64,000 bases of DNA from SZUA-430 sp040080835 (lineage in GTDB: Bacteria > Pseudomonadota > Alphaproteobacteria > Micropepsales > Micropepsaceae): assembly GCA_040080835.1 (NCBI GenBank), contig JBEBHP010000002.1, positions 186,001-250,000 on the forward strand, in the 5' to 3' direction. Positions 1 to 8,794 of this stretch are shown here, piece by piece (positions within the stretch are counted from its first letter, which is position 1; every line of letters starts with the position of its first letter). The position numbers and the translations under genes were made by a program. The notes beneath the pieces were generated by a model. The model was not told where the DNA came from. It searched no databases and saw only the letters and a list, made by a program, of their open reading frames with translations.

Positions 1-1815
1 CAGTTCGACTACGAAGGAGACGAAAAGGCAGGCCTCGTGAAGTTTGACTTCCTGGGTCTCAAGACGCTGACGGTCATTGCGGTGACCGAAGCACTCGTCA
101 AGGAACGCCACGGCATCAGGGTGAAGGCCGAAGAAGTTCCCTTCGACGACAAGAAGTCATTCGAAGCTCTCAGCAAGGGAACCTCGACCGGTATTTTCCA
201 GCTTGAAAGTACGGGGATGCGTGACCTGCTGCGCAAGATGAAGCCCGACCGGGTGGAAGATCTGATCGCGCTGGTAGCCCTCTATCGACCAGGCCCGATG
301 GACAACATCCCGAAATACATCGCCTGCAAGCATGGTCGCGAAAAGCCGTTTTACCTGCACCCGGCACTCGAGCCGATCCTCTCCGGCACTTTTGGTGTCA
401 TGACCTACCAGGAGGACGTCATGCTCATTGCCCGTGAGCTTGCAGGCTACTCGCTCGGCCAGGCCGACGAACTGCGTCGTGCCATGGGCAAGAAGATCAA
501 GGAGCAGATGGACGCCCAGCGTGCCAGGTTCATTGAAGGCGCCAAGGCGCTGAAGAATATCGACGAAGACGTTGCCGCACAGATCTTCGAGCAGGCCGAG
601 AAATTTGCAGGTTACGGTTTCAACAAGGCGCACGCCGCAGCCTATGCGCAGGTCGCCTACCAGACAGCCTGGCTGAAGGCGAACTACCCGGTCGAATTCT
701 TCTGCGCCTCAATGACCCTCGACATCAGTTCGCCGGAACGGCTGTCGATCTTCCGCCAGGAGGCGGAGCGACTTGGCATCACCGTCGCACCGCCTGACAT
801 CAACGTCTCTGCTGCCCTGTTCACGGCCGGAAAGAAGTTGGATGGCAACGATGTCATCTACTATGCACTGTCTGCCATCAGAAATGTTGGTCGCACCGCA
901 ATGGAACACGTCATCGAGGTGCGTGAAAAAGGCGGTCGCTTCACAACCCTGTTCGACTTCGCCAGGCGTGTCGATGCAAAATTCGTCAACCGCCGCATCA
1001 TGGAAAATCTCGTTGCTGCAGGCGCTTTTGACAAGCTCAGCCCAAATCGGGCCCAGGCGCATGCATCGATTGACATGCTGCTTGGCGAAGCCAGTCTTTC
1101 GAGCCGGGAGCGGGAAAGCACCCAGGTCAACCTGTTCGGAGAGGTACAAAAGCAGCCCGATCGCGCAATGCCGCTTGTCGACAGCTGGACCATGCCAGAC
1201 CGCCTGTCGCGCGAATTTGCGGCGATCGGCTTTTACATGTCGGCCCACCCGCTCGATGAGTTCAAGCAGACGCTTCTCCGCCTGCGCTGTATCCCCTACG
1301 CCGAACTCGCCGCAGAAAAGCAGCGCGTTGAGCGCGCAGTAACGCTGGCGGGCAGTGTCATCCGCCGTCTCGACCGGCGAACGAAGGACGACAAGCGCAT
1401 GTCGCATATCGGATTCTCGGACGCCTCCGGGATGTTTGAGGCTGTGGTTTTCTCCGAAGTGCTGGCGCAGGGCGGGCAGTACCTGGAACCTGGCCGCGCA
1501 GTGATCCTCAATGTCGCCACAAGGTGGGACGGCGATGATCTCAAGCTCCAGATTCTGAGCGTCCAGAGCCTGGACGAAGCTGCAGCCCAGACAGGGGTCG
1601 GCCTGCGGATTTTCATAGACAACCCCAAACCGCTGGCCAGCATTTCTGAACGCGTAAAGGGGCTGAACGGGCGCGGGCTGATCTCTCTCGTGTTTCCTGT
1701 CGAAAACGGCCAACGGGAGGTAGAGCTCGAATTGCCCGGCCGCTATGCCGTCACACCGGCCCTGCGTGGCGCCTTGCGGGTTGTTAATGGCGTACAGGAA
1801 GTCGAGGAAGTCTAG
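1..1815 (+). CDS. dnaE: DNA polymerase III alpha subunit, C-terminal part (5' end outside window)
   Basis: This is the catalytic subunit of the replicative polymerase. The reading frame is open from base 1, so the gene is cut by the window edge; 604 C-terminal residues are present of about 1150 usual for the family. GLVKFDFLGL at residues 11-20 carries the third palm-domain catalytic aspartate. The fingers motif GYGFNKAHAAAYA follows, then an OB-fold region near residues 430-520. The GTG at 37 is only an internal codon. Stop is TAG at 1813-1815. The next gene lies 86 bases downstream, so dnaE is probably the last gene of its unit. Confidence 0.97.
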   Translation, partial: QFDYEGDEKAGLVKFDFLGLKTLTVIAVTEALVKERHGIRVKAEEVPFDDKKSFEALSKGTSTGIFQLESTGMRDLLRKMKPDRVEDLIALVALYRPGPMDNIPKYIACKHGREKPFYLHPALEPILSGTFGVMTYQEDVMLIARELAGYSLGQADELRRAMGKKIKEQMDAQRARFIEGAKALKNIDEDVAAQIFEQAEKFAGYGFNKAHAAAYAQVAYQTAWLKANYPVEFFCASMTLDISSPERLSIFRQEAERLGITVAPPDINVSAALFTAGKKLDGNDVIYYALSAIRNVGRTAMEHVIEVREKGGRFTTLFDFARRVDAKFVNRRIMENLVAAGAFDKLSPNRAQAHASIDMLLGEASLSSRERESTQVNLFGEVQKQPDRAMPLVDSWTMPDRLSREFAAIGFYMSAHPLDEFKQTLLRLRCIPYAELAAEKQRVERAVTLAGSVIRRLDRRTKDDKRMSHIGFSDASGMFEAVVFSEVLAQGGQYLEPGRAVILNVATRWDGDDLKLQILSVQSLDEAAAQTGVGLRIFIDNPKPLASISERVKGLNGRGLISLVFPVENGQREVELELPGRYAVTPALRGALRVVNGVQEVEEV

Positions 1816-1901
1816 TTTTATGGCTTGCAACGTAGGCAAACTACGTCTGGCGAGCGCGCCGCTCTTGATCTAAGTTCCCGCCTCTGGTCAGGAGTACGAC
1901 A

Positions 1902-2357
1902 ATGCGCAAGACTGCTTTAGCCACAATCGCTTTGCTGGGTGTCACGACGGGTTTTGCAGGCATGGTCGGGACGGTATCGGCAGAAGGCTTGCCTTTCGCA
2001 AACGGCCAGAAGAATTTCATCATCGCGGCGGGTGTAACGCGAAAGGCAGATACACTAACCTTCGCCGCGGTTCAAAGCGCAGCAAACGGCTTTGTTGTTC
2101 TGTACAAGATCGTGGATGGTGTTCCGCAAGGTGACACCTACGTTGGCGCAAGCTATGTGCCGAAAGGTAAAAGCCAGAACGTCGCCGTGAAGCTGAATTA
2201 CATTCCCGTAAAGGGCGACCATCTGGTGGTAATGCTTCACCGGGACAACAACGAAAACAAGAAGTTCGACTTCGTCTTCGACGCCGCGGGCAAGGTGCAG
2301 GACGAAGTAGTGAAGGAAAACACGAAGATGGTGGCCCGCATATTCTCGGCGCCCTAG
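1902..2357 (+). CDS. Small secreted protein, DUF7282-like
   Basis: A 151-residue protein of unknown function. The first ~28 residues form a clear signal peptide (MRKTALATIALLG..., cleavage likely after TVSA), so the product is periplasmic or secreted. The mature part looks like a single beta-rich domain. Near the end, MLHRDNNENKKFDFVFD resembles the acidic turn of DUF7282-type domains (HxDxNxNxxFDF), which may bind a cation; this family match is by eye only. GGAG precedes the ATG by a normal distance. It stands alone between dnaE and a nitronate monooxygenase gene. Confidence 0.7.
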   Translation: MRKTALATIALLGVTTGFAGMVGTVSAEGLPFANGQKNFIIAAGVTRKADTLTFAAVQSAANGFVVLYKIVDGVPQGDTYVGASYVPKGKSQNVAVKLNYIPVKGDHLVVMLHRDNNENKKFDFVFDAAGKVQDEVVKENTKMVARIFSAP

Positions 2358-2445
2358 CGTAAGGCGGCCTGCTTCAACCTGCTGGACGCGGGGTGGCGCG
2401 GCATGGCATTGAATCCGTGAAACATTGCGCACGGAGACGCCGCCC

Positions 2446-3417
2446 ATGAAGACTCGCATCACTGAACTTTTCGGCATTCAGCACCCGATTATCCAGGGTG
2501 GCATGCACTACGTAGGCTTCGCCGAGATGGCGGCCGCCGTGTCGAACGCTGGCGGCCTGGGCATCATCACGGGCCTGACACAGCGCACGCCGGAACTGCT
2601 GGCGAAGGAAATTGCGAAGTGCCGAGGCATGACCTCGAAACCGTTTGGCGTAAACCTGACCTTCCTTCCGTCCGTGACGCCGCCCGACTACCCGGGCTAC
2701 ATCAAGGCCATCATCGACGGTGGCGTAAAGGTCGTTGAAACGGCCGGAAACAATCCGCAAAAGTGGCTGCCCGAGTTGAAGGAAAACGGCATCAAGGTCA
2801 TCCACAAATGCACGTCTGTTCGTCACTCGCTGAAGGCCGAGCAGATCGGATGTGATGCTGTCTCTGTCGATGGCTTCGAATGCGGCGGCCATCCAGGCGA
2901 AGACGATATCCCGAACATGATCCTCTTGCCGCGCGCGGCTGACGAACTCAAAATTCCGTTCGTGGCATCTGGTGGCATGGCTGACGGGCGCAGTCTTGTT
3001 GCAGCGCTGGCCATGGGTGCCGAAGGCATGAACATGGGTACGCGCTTCATCGCGACCAAGGAAGCGCCCGTCCATGAAAACGTGAAGAAAGCCATCGTCG
3101 CAGCATCAGAGCTGGACACCCGACTGATCATGCGCCCGCTGCGCAATACAGAGCGCGTGCTCAGGAACAGCGCCGTGGATCGCCTGCTCGAAAAGGAAAA
3201 GGCTCTGGGCTCGAAGATCCAGTTCCAGGACATCTTCGGTGAAGTCGCCGGCGTCTATCCGAAGGTGATGACGGATGGTGAAATGGAAGCCGGTGCATGG
3301 TCGTGCGGCATGGTTGTGGGTCTCATCAACGACATCCCGACCTGCAAGGAACTGATCGACCGCATCATGCAGCAGGCGGAAGACATCATCCGCAAGCGCC
3401 TGGACAAGTTCGTCTAG
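2446..3417 (+). CDS. Nitronate monooxygenase (2-nitropropane dioxygenase family)
   Basis: An FMN-dependent TIM-barrel flavoprotein of 323 residues that would oxidise alkyl nitronates. The N-terminal IIQGGMHYVG and AAAVSNAGGLGIITG stretches are the family's FMN-binding start. The family histidine lies in CGGHPGEDD (H149), and phosphate-binding loops SGGMADGRS and GMNMGTRF sit near residues 175-201. I start it at ATG 2446 because GGAG lies about 8 bases upstream; a TTG 21 bases earlier has no better site. FabK-type enoyl-ACP reductases share the fold, so the substrate is not certain. Confidence 0.88.
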   Translation: MKTRITELFGIQHPIIQGGMHYVGFAEMAAAVSNAGGLGIITGLTQRTPELLAKEIAKCRGMTSKPFGVNLTFLPSVTPPDYPGYIKAIIDGGVKVVETAGNNPQKWLPELKENGIKVIHKCTSVRHSLKAEQIGCDAVSVDGFECGGHPGEDDIPNMILLPRAADELKIPFVASGGMADGRSLVAALAMGAEGMNMGTRFIATKEAPVHENVKKAIVAASELDTRLIMRPLRNTERVLRNSAVDRLLEKEKALGSKIQFQDIFGEVAGVYPKVMTDGEMEAGAWSCGMVVGLINDIPTCKELIDRIMQQAEDIIRKRLDKFV

Positions 3418-3433
3418 AAGAAGGGCTGCGCCT

Positions 3434-4039
3434 TCAGTAGTTCGAAGGAATAGTCCGGAACAATGGCGGCCGCAACGCTTTGGCAGGCGGCACCATGTCC
3501 CTTGTGGCCTGTATGTCAGGCTCCTCCCGCGCGGCTATTGCGGCGTCGCGGGAGAGCTGGTCAGAAATGACAAAAATCGGTGCGCGCTGCTCAAGCGACG
3601 CCGACACGTTGCCGCCATGGGTCACCATGGCGAGGAATTCGCCGAGATAGATTGTCTCGCGCGACGTGATCGTGAAAGGTATGGAGAAATCCTCGGAAAC
3701 AGAGTGGCGAGTTCCCTTACCCGCGATCGTGTAGTTGTAGATCTCGTAGTCTCCGGGCGCGAGCTTCAGCGCAAAGACTTCTCCGGACTTTGAAGGTTCG
3801 GCGAAGTCAGGTGAGCCCGAATTGAGCGGCGAGTCCTTCATCCAGGCAATGACATCCGAGACCCGTCGGTCACGCGATCGATAATTTAGCCGGTAGATGG
3901 AAAATCGGGTGTCCTTGTCCTGGGCAATGGACAGTATGAGCATGCCGGCATCAGCACCCGAGTACCGGGAAGTGGAAGCTGCGCAACCCGAGAGTGCTAC
4001 GCAAGCTGCGATGAAGACCAAGCCTGATAGTTGTCTCAT
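3434..4039 (-). CDS. Predicted lipoprotein of unknown function
   Basis: A 201-residue protein with a short hydrophobic leader ending in the lipobox LSGC (Cys19), so it should be lipidated and held at a membrane facing the periplasm. I do not recognise the family. The central part (LKLAPGDYEIYNYTIAG, then ETIYLGEF) looks like a beta-sandwich domain of the kind seen in DUF2846-like lipoproteins, which is only a resemblance. It is convergent with the nitronate monooxygenase gene (16-base gap) and lies just downstream of the sulfatase on the same strand, so the two may be cotranscribed. Confidence 0.75.
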   Translation of the reverse strand: MRQLSGLVFIAACVALSGCAASTSRYSGADAGMLILSIAQDKDTRFSIYRLNYRSRDRRVSDVIAWMKDSPLNSGSPDFAEPSKSGEVFALKLAPGDYEIYNYTIAGKGTRHSVSEDFSIPFTITSRETIYLGEFLAMVTHGGNVSASLEQRAPIFVISDQLSRDAAIAAREEPDIQATRDMVPPAKALRPPLFRTIPSNY

Positions 4040-4117
4040 TATCTTGTCGCCCGAACATTTCCGGGATGTTCCCGGGATAGGGAGGATTGCAGAACAACTC
4101 CCGACATCAAAGCAAAT

Positions 4118-5893
4118 TCAGCCTCGCATCCGGCCTGCAACAAAACGAAAAAGCAGGACAACCAGGACAACGACGAAAGCCGCAGCAATGGCGAGTACCC
4201 ACCAGTAGGCCTTCAGTTGTCGCGCAATTGCATTTTTCAGAACTTGCTTCTGTACGTCGTAGCCCTTTGGCAAAGGCAGCACGCCCATGCGCTTTTCGTA
4301 AGCGGTATAGTCGGCAAGCATGCTCTTCATCAGGTCAGAATGTGACTCCGACAGGTCGTTGGTCTCGCCCGGATCCATGGTCACATCGAAGAGGTGCCAG
4401 CTATTGTCACCATGCGGCGGCGCATAGCGCACGATTTTGTAGTGTCCTCGAAACAGGGCCGAGTTTCCTGAAACCTCGGTACCCACCGATTCATCCTGGG
4501 GGCGTACATCGCTGCTGGAACCAGAGAGCAAGGCAAGCAACGAGTGACCTGTGATCTGAACTTGCCCTGTCTCCTGGGTGACGGGGACGCCAGCCAACTG
4601 CAGAATGGTTGGCGTCACATCGGTCACGAAAGCAGAGGCCTCAAGCTTCGAACCGGCCTTGACACCGGGGCCGGATATGACGAACGGAACGTGCAGCCCA
4701 CCCTCGGCGGTATAGAACTTGAAGAGCTTTCCAGGTGAGGCGGCGGCAGCGGCCCATTCCGGTCCGATGTAGTTCAGGCTTCCCTTTTCACCAAGGTTCT
4801 CGTCCTTCCAGTCATAGCCGTGCGTCATCATCCAGAGGTTCATGCCCGGTGCATGGACAGGATCGCTGGGTTCCGGGCCGTTGTCGGACGTGACGATGAA
4901 GACGGTGTTGTCGAATTGCCCTGTTCCCCTGAGGTGGGCAACCAGCCGGCCGACGTGGTAGTCCATTGCTTCAAGCATTCCGGAATAAACTTCCATGCTG
5001 CGCGCATAGATCTTTCGTTCATCCGGCGAAAGTGAACTCCAGCTGCGAGAACCCGTCGGCATGGGCGCAAGAGCTGCATTGGCCGGGATCAGGCCCAATG
5101 TTTTGGCGCGTTCCCAACGGTCGGCCCTCAGCTTGTCCCAGCCATCATCGAAGCGGCCCTTGTACCTGTCAGAGAATTCCCTGGGCGCCTGAACGGGAAT
5201 GTGAACGGCCTGAAAAGCCACATAGGCGAAGAAGGGCGAGGCACGATCCCTGTTGCTGTCGATGTACCGCATCATTCGGTCTACAAGAAACTTCGATGAG
5301 TAGAAGTCTTTTGGCAGATCTGCAGGCTTTCCGTTCTCGTACCAGGGCGCGATCTGGTAGTAGGGCATATAGGGCTTTTGTTCCCAGTTGTCGGCGCCTG
5401 AAGCATCAAGCGCAAATGACTGATCGAAGCCGTGCGCGCTGGGCAGATCGCCTGTGCCATGGCCCAGATGCCACTTGCCAACCATGAACGTGTGGTAGCC
5501 AGACTTCTTTAGTCGGGACGCAACAGTGACCACCCCAGGCTCCAGATGCAGCGTATACCCCGGCTTTCCTTCGAGCTCCGGAGGAAGCACCTCTTCAATG
5601 GTGGAAACGCCGGTGCGGTGATTGTCGATACCTGTCAGCAGCATGGCTCGGGAAGGCGAGCACAGCGGCGATGTATGGTAGTTGGTCAGTATCGCGCCTG
5701 ATGCGGCGAGCGCGTCGATATTCGGAGTGTGCGCTTCTCCGCCGAAGGCGCCGAGATCCATGAACGCGCCGTCGTCGATGAGCAGCAGCACCACGTTCGG
5801 TCGAACTGGTTCGCCTGCGAGCGCAGTCGATGTCGGTGCAGAAAGCGATGCCATCAACACCAACGCCAGAATTCGGATACGACTGACGTTCAT
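4118..5893 (-). CDS. Arylsulfatase-family sulfatase with C-terminal membrane anchor
   Basis: A 591-residue hydrolase of sulfate esters in the alkaline-phosphatase superfamily. An N-terminal signal peptide (residues 1-27) precedes NVVLLLIDDGAF, whose aspartates bind the metal. CSPSR at 78-82 matches the CxPxR signature converted to formylglycine, so it should need an FGE or similar maturase, none of which is in the window. GKWHLGHG and SDNGPE are further active-site motifs. The last 30 residues hold one hydrophobic segment (about 564-585) followed by basic residues, predicting a periplasmic enzyme tethered to the inner membrane. I reject an upstream start 75 codons earlier because that stretch is antisense to the DUF1330 gene. 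The substrate is unknown. Confidence 0.92.
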   Translation of the reverse strand: MNVSRIRILALVLMASLSAPTSTALAGEPVRPNVVLLLIDDGAFMDLGAFGGEAHTPNIDALAASGAILTNYHTSPLCSPSRAMLLTGIDNHRTGVSTIEEVLPPELEGKPGYTLHLEPGVVTVASRLKKSGYHTFMVGKWHLGHGTGDLPSAHGFDQSFALDASGADNWEQKPYMPYYQIAPWYENGKPADLPKDFYSSKFLVDRMMRYIDSNRDRASPFFAYVAFQAVHIPVQAPREFSDRYKGRFDDGWDKLRADRWERAKTLGLIPANAALAPMPTGSRSWSSLSPDERKIYARSMEVYSGMLEAMDYHVGRLVAHLRGTGQFDNTVFIVTSDNGPEPSDPVHAPGMNLWMMTHGYDWKDENLGEKGSLNYIGPEWAAAAASPGKLFKFYTAEGGLHVPFVISGPGVKAGSKLEASAFVTDVTPTILQLAGVPVTQETGQVQITGHSLLALLSGSSSDVRPQDESVGTEVSGNSALFRGHYKIVRYAPPHGDNSWHLFDVTMDPGETNDLSESHSDLMKSMLADYTAYEKRMGVLPLPKGYDVQKQVLKNAIARQLKAYWWVLAIAAAFVVVLVVLLFRFVAGRMRG

Positions 5894-5935
5894 TTTACCG
5901 GCTTTCCATTGACGAGACCTTGCACCCACAAAGTG

Positions 5936-5964
5936 ATATTGAAAAGTGGCACTCGTTATGTCAA
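5936..5964 (-). promoter_or_regulatory. Possible sigma-70 promoter of the sulfatase gene
   Basis: On the minus strand a perfect TTGACA (5964-5959) is followed after 17 bases by CAATAT (5941-5936), about 40 bases before the sulfatase start. The -35 is ideal but the -10 matches consensus at only three positions. The 105-base gap also has to hold the promoter of the divergent DUF1330 gene. Confidence 0.4.
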
Positions 5965-5998
5965 TAGTTTCCGAAGTCGCCACCAACGGAAACCAGAC

Positions 5999-6442
5999 AT
6001 GATCGTCACGAACGAAGTACTTCCCAGCAATCCAGAACACATCCAGAAGATGCTGGAGCCTGGTCCGAGCAAACCGATCTACATGGTCAACCTGCTGAAA
6101 TTCAAGGACAAAGCCCAATACAAGGATGGCCGCGCAACTGATCTCAGCGGCAGGGACGCCTACATGATCTATGGCCGAGCTGTCACAGAGCTTCTGCCCA
6201 AATTTGGGGGCCGGGGAGTCTTTGCGGCAGACGTGACCTTTCTGACATTGGGTCAGGTTGAAGAACTCTGGGACGAAGTCGCTATCGCAATGTATCCCAA
6301 CCGGCGCGCCCTGGTGGACATGTCAATGTCCACGGAGTGGCGCGAAATAGCGGTGCACCGTGACGCGGGTCTAAAGGGTCAACTAAATATCGAGACTATA
6401 CTTCAGGAAGAAGCCGGCTCTATCCAGTCACTCCTGAAATAG
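5999..6442 (+). CDS. DUF1330 / dimeric alpha-beta barrel protein
   Basis: A 147-residue cytoplasmic protein. IYMVNLLKFKDKAQY, then SGRDAYMIYG and GGRGVFAADV, follow the order of motifs of the DUF1330 family, small ferredoxin-like dimers of unknown biochemical role, some linked to EthD-like enzymes. ATG 5999 is the first Met that begins the conserved domain; longer frames upstream run into the sulfatase. It lies 42 bases before a tetR gene on the same strand and is divergent from the sulfatase gene. Its function cannot be read from sequence. Confidence 0.75.
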   Translation: MIVTNEVLPSNPEHIQKMLEPGPSKPIYMVNLLKFKDKAQYKDGRATDLSGRDAYMIYGRAVTELLPKFGGRGVFAADVTFLTLGQVEELWDEVAIAMYPNRRALVDMSMSTEWREIAVHRDAGLKGQLNIETILQEEAGSIQSLLK

Positions 6443-6484
6443 GTTCGGCATGGAAATTGGGACAGGCATCACAGCGAGGCGTGC

Positions 6485-7072
6485 ATGACGAGTGTCTCGC
6501 GCATTGACGATGGTCGCCGCAAGCGCGGTGACCACAGCCGGAAGCAAATTGTCGATGCGATGCTGGTGCTGGTCCGGGAAGGCGACATGAGCCCGAGCGC
6601 GGCGCAGGTTGCCGAACGCGCCGGGGTCGGGCTACGGACTGTTTTTCGGCACTTTGAAGAAATGGAAGTCCTCTATCGTGAAATGGCTGAAGTCATTGCG
6701 GCAAAGGTCATGCCGCTGGTACGCAAGCCTTACACCAAGGCCGCCTGGCGCGATCGCCTCCTGGAATTGGTCGAGCGACGGATCGAAATCCACGAGGAAA
6801 TAATGCCGCTCAAGATCGCCGGCAGTGTTCTGAGGTTTCGTTCGAAATTTCTCATGGACGACTACCGCGCCCACCTGAAGTTGGAGCGCGAGAGCCTTGA
6901 ATCCATACTTCCCGACAGTGTGAAAAAGGACCAAACCCTTTTTCGCGCGGTCGAAATGGTCACCAGCTTTCAGGCGTGGCGGCGCCTGCGTCAGGATCAG
7001 GATCTTTCAGTCTCGGACGCGCGCAAGGTGATGCTGAAACTGATCGACGGAACATTGGGAGCGGCGAAATGA
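6485..7072 (+). CDS. TetR-family transcriptional regulator
   Basis: A 195-residue repressor-type protein. The N-terminal 20 residues are basic; residues about 22-66 (RKQIVDAMLVLVREGD, then AAQVAERAGVGLRTVFRHF) form the three-helix TetR DNA-binding domain with the usual VGxxTxFRHF recognition helix. The C-terminal helical part would bind a ligand I cannot predict. It is followed by a membrane protein and a glutathione-transferase-like gene with gaps of 28 and 4 bases, so it probably controls this unit and itself. Confidence 0.9.
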   Translation: MTSVSRIDDGRRKRGDHSRKQIVDAMLVLVREGDMSPSAAQVAERAGVGLRTVFRHFEEMEVLYREMAEVIAAKVMPLVRKPYTKAAWRDRLLELVERRIEIHEEIMPLKIAGSVLRFRSKFLMDDYRAHLKLERESLESILPDSVKKDQTLFRAVEMVTSFQAWRRLRQDQDLSVSDARKVMLKLIDGTLGAAK

Positions 7073-7100
7073 ATAAATTTGTTCGCCCGGAGACCCAACG

Positions 7101-7541
7101 ATGACACTTTTTCCTCGAAGCACAAACGGCGACTATCGAGGCAGCGCCATCGCCCCGTGGGCACTTACTCTCCTTGCGCTTCTCACAATTGTGCCAGGTG
7201 GCATTCACGCCTTCTTGCCCGACGGAGGCTCCGTCGTGATCGCAGGTCTCGATATATCCGCCAACCCTCACCTGATTGTGGGTGTCTTCAACTGGCTGGG
7301 TGCAACCCAGATCGGGTGGGGGCTGATGCTGCTTGCGATTTCGCTTCGCTATCGCAACCTCGTTCCGCTGGCGCTGCTGCTGGTTATTATCTTGACCGGA
7401 ATCAATGCCACCAATCAGTGGATCCTGCGCTTCGAGGCGGGCGCACATCACCCGCCCGAAATGTACGCAAGCCTGATCACACTTCCGCTGGTGCTGGGAA
7501 TGCTGTGGCTGTCCCTGACGCCCGGCAAAACGAAAGGCTGA
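7101..7541 (+). CDS. Small integral membrane protein, unknown function
   Basis: A 146-residue hydrophobic protein with four likely membrane segments: about 18-40, 57-80, 86-105 and 122-140. I recognise no catalytic or transport motif. The polar loop with HHPPEMYAS between segments 3 and 4 is the only charged cluster. The stop lies 4 bases before the next start, so translation is probably coupled to the GST-like gene, and expression should follow the TetR regulator upstream. Confidence 0.75.
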   Translation: MTLFPRSTNGDYRGSAIAPWALTLLALLTIVPGGIHAFLPDGGSVVIAGLDISANPHLIVGVFNWLGATQIGWGLMLLAISLRYRNLVPLALLLVIILTGINATNQWILRFEAGAHHPPEMYASLITLPLVLGMLWLSLTPGKTKG

Positions 7542-7545
7542 ATAC

Positions 7546-8538
7546 ATGTCGAACGAATTCAGAATTTTCGGCGCAGAAATGTCGCCTTACTCGGTCAAGG
7601 TGCGTTCGTACGCCCGCTACAAGGGCCTGCCACACCAATGGTTGAACCGTGGCGGAGACAATGCAGCCGAGTATGCCAAATACGCCAAGATCCAGATCGT
7701 TCCGCTTGTAGTCACGCCGCAAGGCGAAAGCCTGCAGGATTCGACCCCCATCATAGAGCGACTTGAAGCTGACCATCCGACGCCCTCGATTCACCCCGCA
7801 AATCCTGCCCTGCGATTCCTGTCAGAATTGCTCGAGGAAGTCGGCGACGAGTGGGGCAACAAGTGGATGTTCCATTATCGCTGGCGAAGGGAGATTGACC
7901 AGATCGCATCCGCAAGCCGCCTGGCGCTCGCCATGAACCCGTCAATGGATGAAGCGACGCAGACGGGCTTCGCCGAACAAATTCGCAATCGCATGATTGG
8001 TCGCGTGTGGTTCGTAGGCTCGAGCGACGCAACAGCGCCGTTTATCGAGGAGACATTCCACAAGGCTTTGGGTCAGTTGAATGAACATCTGGCCAGCCGC
8101 CCATACCTGTTCGGCGCGCGCCCGTCATTTGCCGACTTCGGTCTGTGGGGCCAGATCTATAACATGTGGACCGACCCGACACCCTGCGCGATCGTCGAGG
8201 CACGTGCACCGCACGTCCTCGCTTGGATTCAGCGTATGCTGTGGCCGACTGCAATAGGTGAGTTTGAGGCGTGGACTTCGCTTCAGCCGACACTATCGCC
8301 AATCCTGAAGGACTGGGTCGGCGAGTGGTTCCTGCCATGGAGCATTGCGAACGCTTCAGCGATCACCAGAGCGATGGATGAGGAGTTCACAGTCACTCTT
8401 CAGGGCTTCGAGTGGAAGCAGAAGCCGCAAAAGTATCATGCCAAATCCCTTGAGGCGTTGCGCAGGAAGTATATAGCGGTGAACGACAAATCTGAGCTGA
8501 ACTCAATTCTTTCCAAAGCAAAGATTTCGCTCGGCTGA
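7546..8538 (+). CDS. Glutathione S-transferase family protein
   Basis: A 330-residue protein with an N-terminal thioredoxin-fold domain (AEMSPYSVKVRSYARYKG, residues 10-27; IVPLVV and DSTPIIERLE later in the domain) and an all-helical GST C-terminal domain containing ASRPYLFGARPSFADFGL. In the N-terminal motif serine and tyrosine stand where CPxC would be, so a redox glutaredoxin role is unlikely. It is longer than the usual ~210 residues, with about 100 extra C-terminal residues. It ends the tetR/membrane protein/GST unit, which suggests detoxification of a compound sensed by the regulator (inference). Confidence 0.85.
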   Translation: MSNEFRIFGAEMSPYSVKVRSYARYKGLPHQWLNRGGDNAAEYAKYAKIQIVPLVVTPQGESLQDSTPIIERLEADHPTPSIHPANPALRFLSELLEEVGDEWGNKWMFHYRWRREIDQIASASRLALAMNPSMDEATQTGFAEQIRNRMIGRVWFVGSSDATAPFIEETFHKALGQLNEHLASRPYLFGARPSFADFGLWGQIYNMWTDPTPCAIVEARAPHVLAWIQRMLWPTAIGEFEAWTSLQPTLSPILKDWVGEWFLPWSIANASAITRAMDEEFTVTLQGFEWKQKPQKYHAKSLEALRRKYIAVNDKSELNSILSKAKISLG

Positions 8539-8794
8539 CGCGCCTGATGATCGCCACTGCCTTCGGGTTCACCGGCCTGGCGCCAGTCCGTTACCGTTGT
8601 TTGCAAGGTGTACAGTGCAATTTCCGGATGCGCTCCATCAAACGGCGCAATCCTGCCATTTGTGTGGAAGCAAGGCCCACTTGTCCCCACGACAAGTCTC
8701 CGAAAGCCCCGGTGCCAAATGATCAACCTGAGCTGTTCGGTTAAAATCCCCGGGCGACTCACTTCTGAAACCTGGTCATGTTGTGGAGGCTGTG

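Noticed and set aside
709..1839. Long open frame (376 codons) antisense to dnaE
   Set aside because: It is a shadow of dnaE codon use; no family motifs and no ribosome binding site, while dnaE motifs on the plus strand are clear.
8679..8697. Inverted repeat ACTTGTC-5-GACAAGT between the GST and PPC genes
   Set aside because: Seven-pair stem without T-run and far (about 100 bases) from the next start; could be a chance hairpin or operator but nothing else supports it.
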